Below are positions 7,259 to 7,514 of a stretch of DNA of 7,514 nt, piece after piece; positions within the stretch are counted from its first letter, which is position 1, and each line of letters opens with the position of its first letter. Made by a program: the position numbers and the translations under genes. The DNA comes from CAYOBW01 sp964402115 (lineage in GTDB: Bacteria; Verrucomicrobiota; Kiritimatiellia; UBA8416; CAYOBW01): assembly GCA_964402115.1 (NCBI GenBank), contig CAYOBW010000333.1, forward strand, positions 1 to 7,514, in the 5' to 3' direction. The notes beneath the pieces were generated by a model. The model saw only the letters and a program-made list of their open reading frames with translations, made no database searches and was not told the DNA's origin.

Positions 7259-7308
7259 GGACGGCCCGGGAGGACCGTCCTACGTGGGACGGCGCTCCCG
7301 CGCCGTCC
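7259..7308. repeat. REP/BIME-like pair of inverted palindromes
   Basis: Two 22-base palindromes begin GGACGG and end CCGTCC, at 7259-7280 and 7287-7308, 28 bases apart. The second has a 9-bp perfect stem and a TCCC loop (7287-7295 with 7300-7308). The first has a 6-bp stem that extends to 8 bp around a bulged A. The reverse complement of the first matches the second at 19 of 22 positions, so the two are in opposite orientation and can also pair as one large cruciform. This layout is that of extragenic palindromic elements. Copy number elsewhere cannot be seen here. Confidence 0.6.
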
Positions 7309-7462
7309 GGCTGGATGTCACGGGCGCGGAGCAAATTGCGCGCGTCCGGCGTTCGCCCTCGCCAATGCGCTGCGTCGGATATGAGCTTCCTTTGCTCGCG
7401 CTCGGCACAACTCGTCCCCGTCCCTTCCCTGGCACCAGAAATCCACTCGCAGTATGGCACCG

Positions 7463-7485
7463 CAGCGGGCTCGTAGCGCCCGCTG
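7463..7485. repeat. 8-bp GC-rich hairpin in the upstream gene-free region
   Basis: CAGCGGGC (7463-7470) and GCCCGCTG (7478-7485) form a perfect stem with a 7-base loop, TCGTAGC. No T-run follows on either strand. It may be a second kind of extragenic palindrome or part of a terminator structure for a gene outside the window. Confidence 0.45.
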
Positions 7486-7514
7486 TACCGGTCCTCCGCA
7501 CGGGAGAAGTACAG

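Larger units (their letters stand above)
7080..7514. other. Gene-free upstream region
   Basis: No credible gene lies in these 435 bases. Short ORFs exist on both strands, but they are Arg/Pro/Gly-rich, lack good ribosome binding sites and run through palindromes. From the gene outward the region holds a weak Shine-Dalgarno, an AT-richer leader with a dyad, a candidate promoter, about 90 bases without clear structure, the inverted palindrome pair, about 150 bases of undefined sequence and one more hairpin. Confidence 0.7.

Noticed and set aside
7080..7460. 127-residue N-terminal extension of the upstream PATR gene in the same open frame
   Set aside because: It would put Arg/Pro-rich sequence before a good signal peptide and would run through the palindrome pair and the candidate promoter. 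The open frame is explained by high GC.
7133..7501. Small ORFs at 7133-7384 and 7174-7476 (plus) and 7280-7501 (minus)
   Set aside because: Composition is not protein-like, they overlap palindromes and each other, and no start signal supports them.

Overview
The window holds two complete, neighbouring genes on the minus strand and a gene-free stretch of about 435 bases upstream of them. Read 5'->3' on the minus strand, the order is: gene-free leader (7514-7080), a 1033-residue protein (7079-3978), a 67-base gap with a strong ribosome binding site, and a 1298-residue protein (3910-14). Both proteins are paralogous, exported beta-helix proteins made of autotransporter-associated beta-strand repeats (PATR). 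Neither carries an autotransporter beta-barrel. The long ORFs on the plus strand are antisense shadows of GC-rich, repetitive coding sequence.

The DNA is strongly GC-rich. Very large, Gly/Thr/Ala-rich PATR proteins that open with a signal peptide followed by a W..GG.W....NWSG block and a TADFS.LD block, and that lack a barrel, are typical of the Planctomycetes-Verrucomicrobia-Chlamydiae group, above all Verrucomicrobiota and Kiritimatiellota. This placement is an inference from protein style. The window has no rRNA or housekeeping gene to confirm it.

The two proteins have the same frame: signal peptide, N-terminal block, a series of modules each starting at a K-x-G-x-G motif, and a shared C-terminal domain. 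They differ in which modules are multiplied. With A and B as the two module types, the upstream protein is A-B1-B2 and the downstream protein is A1-A2-(316-residue insert)-B. Each protein has expanded the module that the other keeps single. The insert lies exactly between two K-x-G-x-G boundaries. This pattern suggests that repeat-boundary recombination diversifies a pair of surface or secreted proteins, and it is the main point of interest.

The two genes are probably co-transcribed. The gap holds only small hairpins without a T-tract. A candidate promoter lies about 60 bases upstream of the first gene. Farther upstream is a pair of GGACGG...CCGTCC palindromes in inverted orientation (a REP/BIME-like element) and a separate 8-bp hairpin. 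No mobile-element gene, RNA gene or CRISPR array was found.
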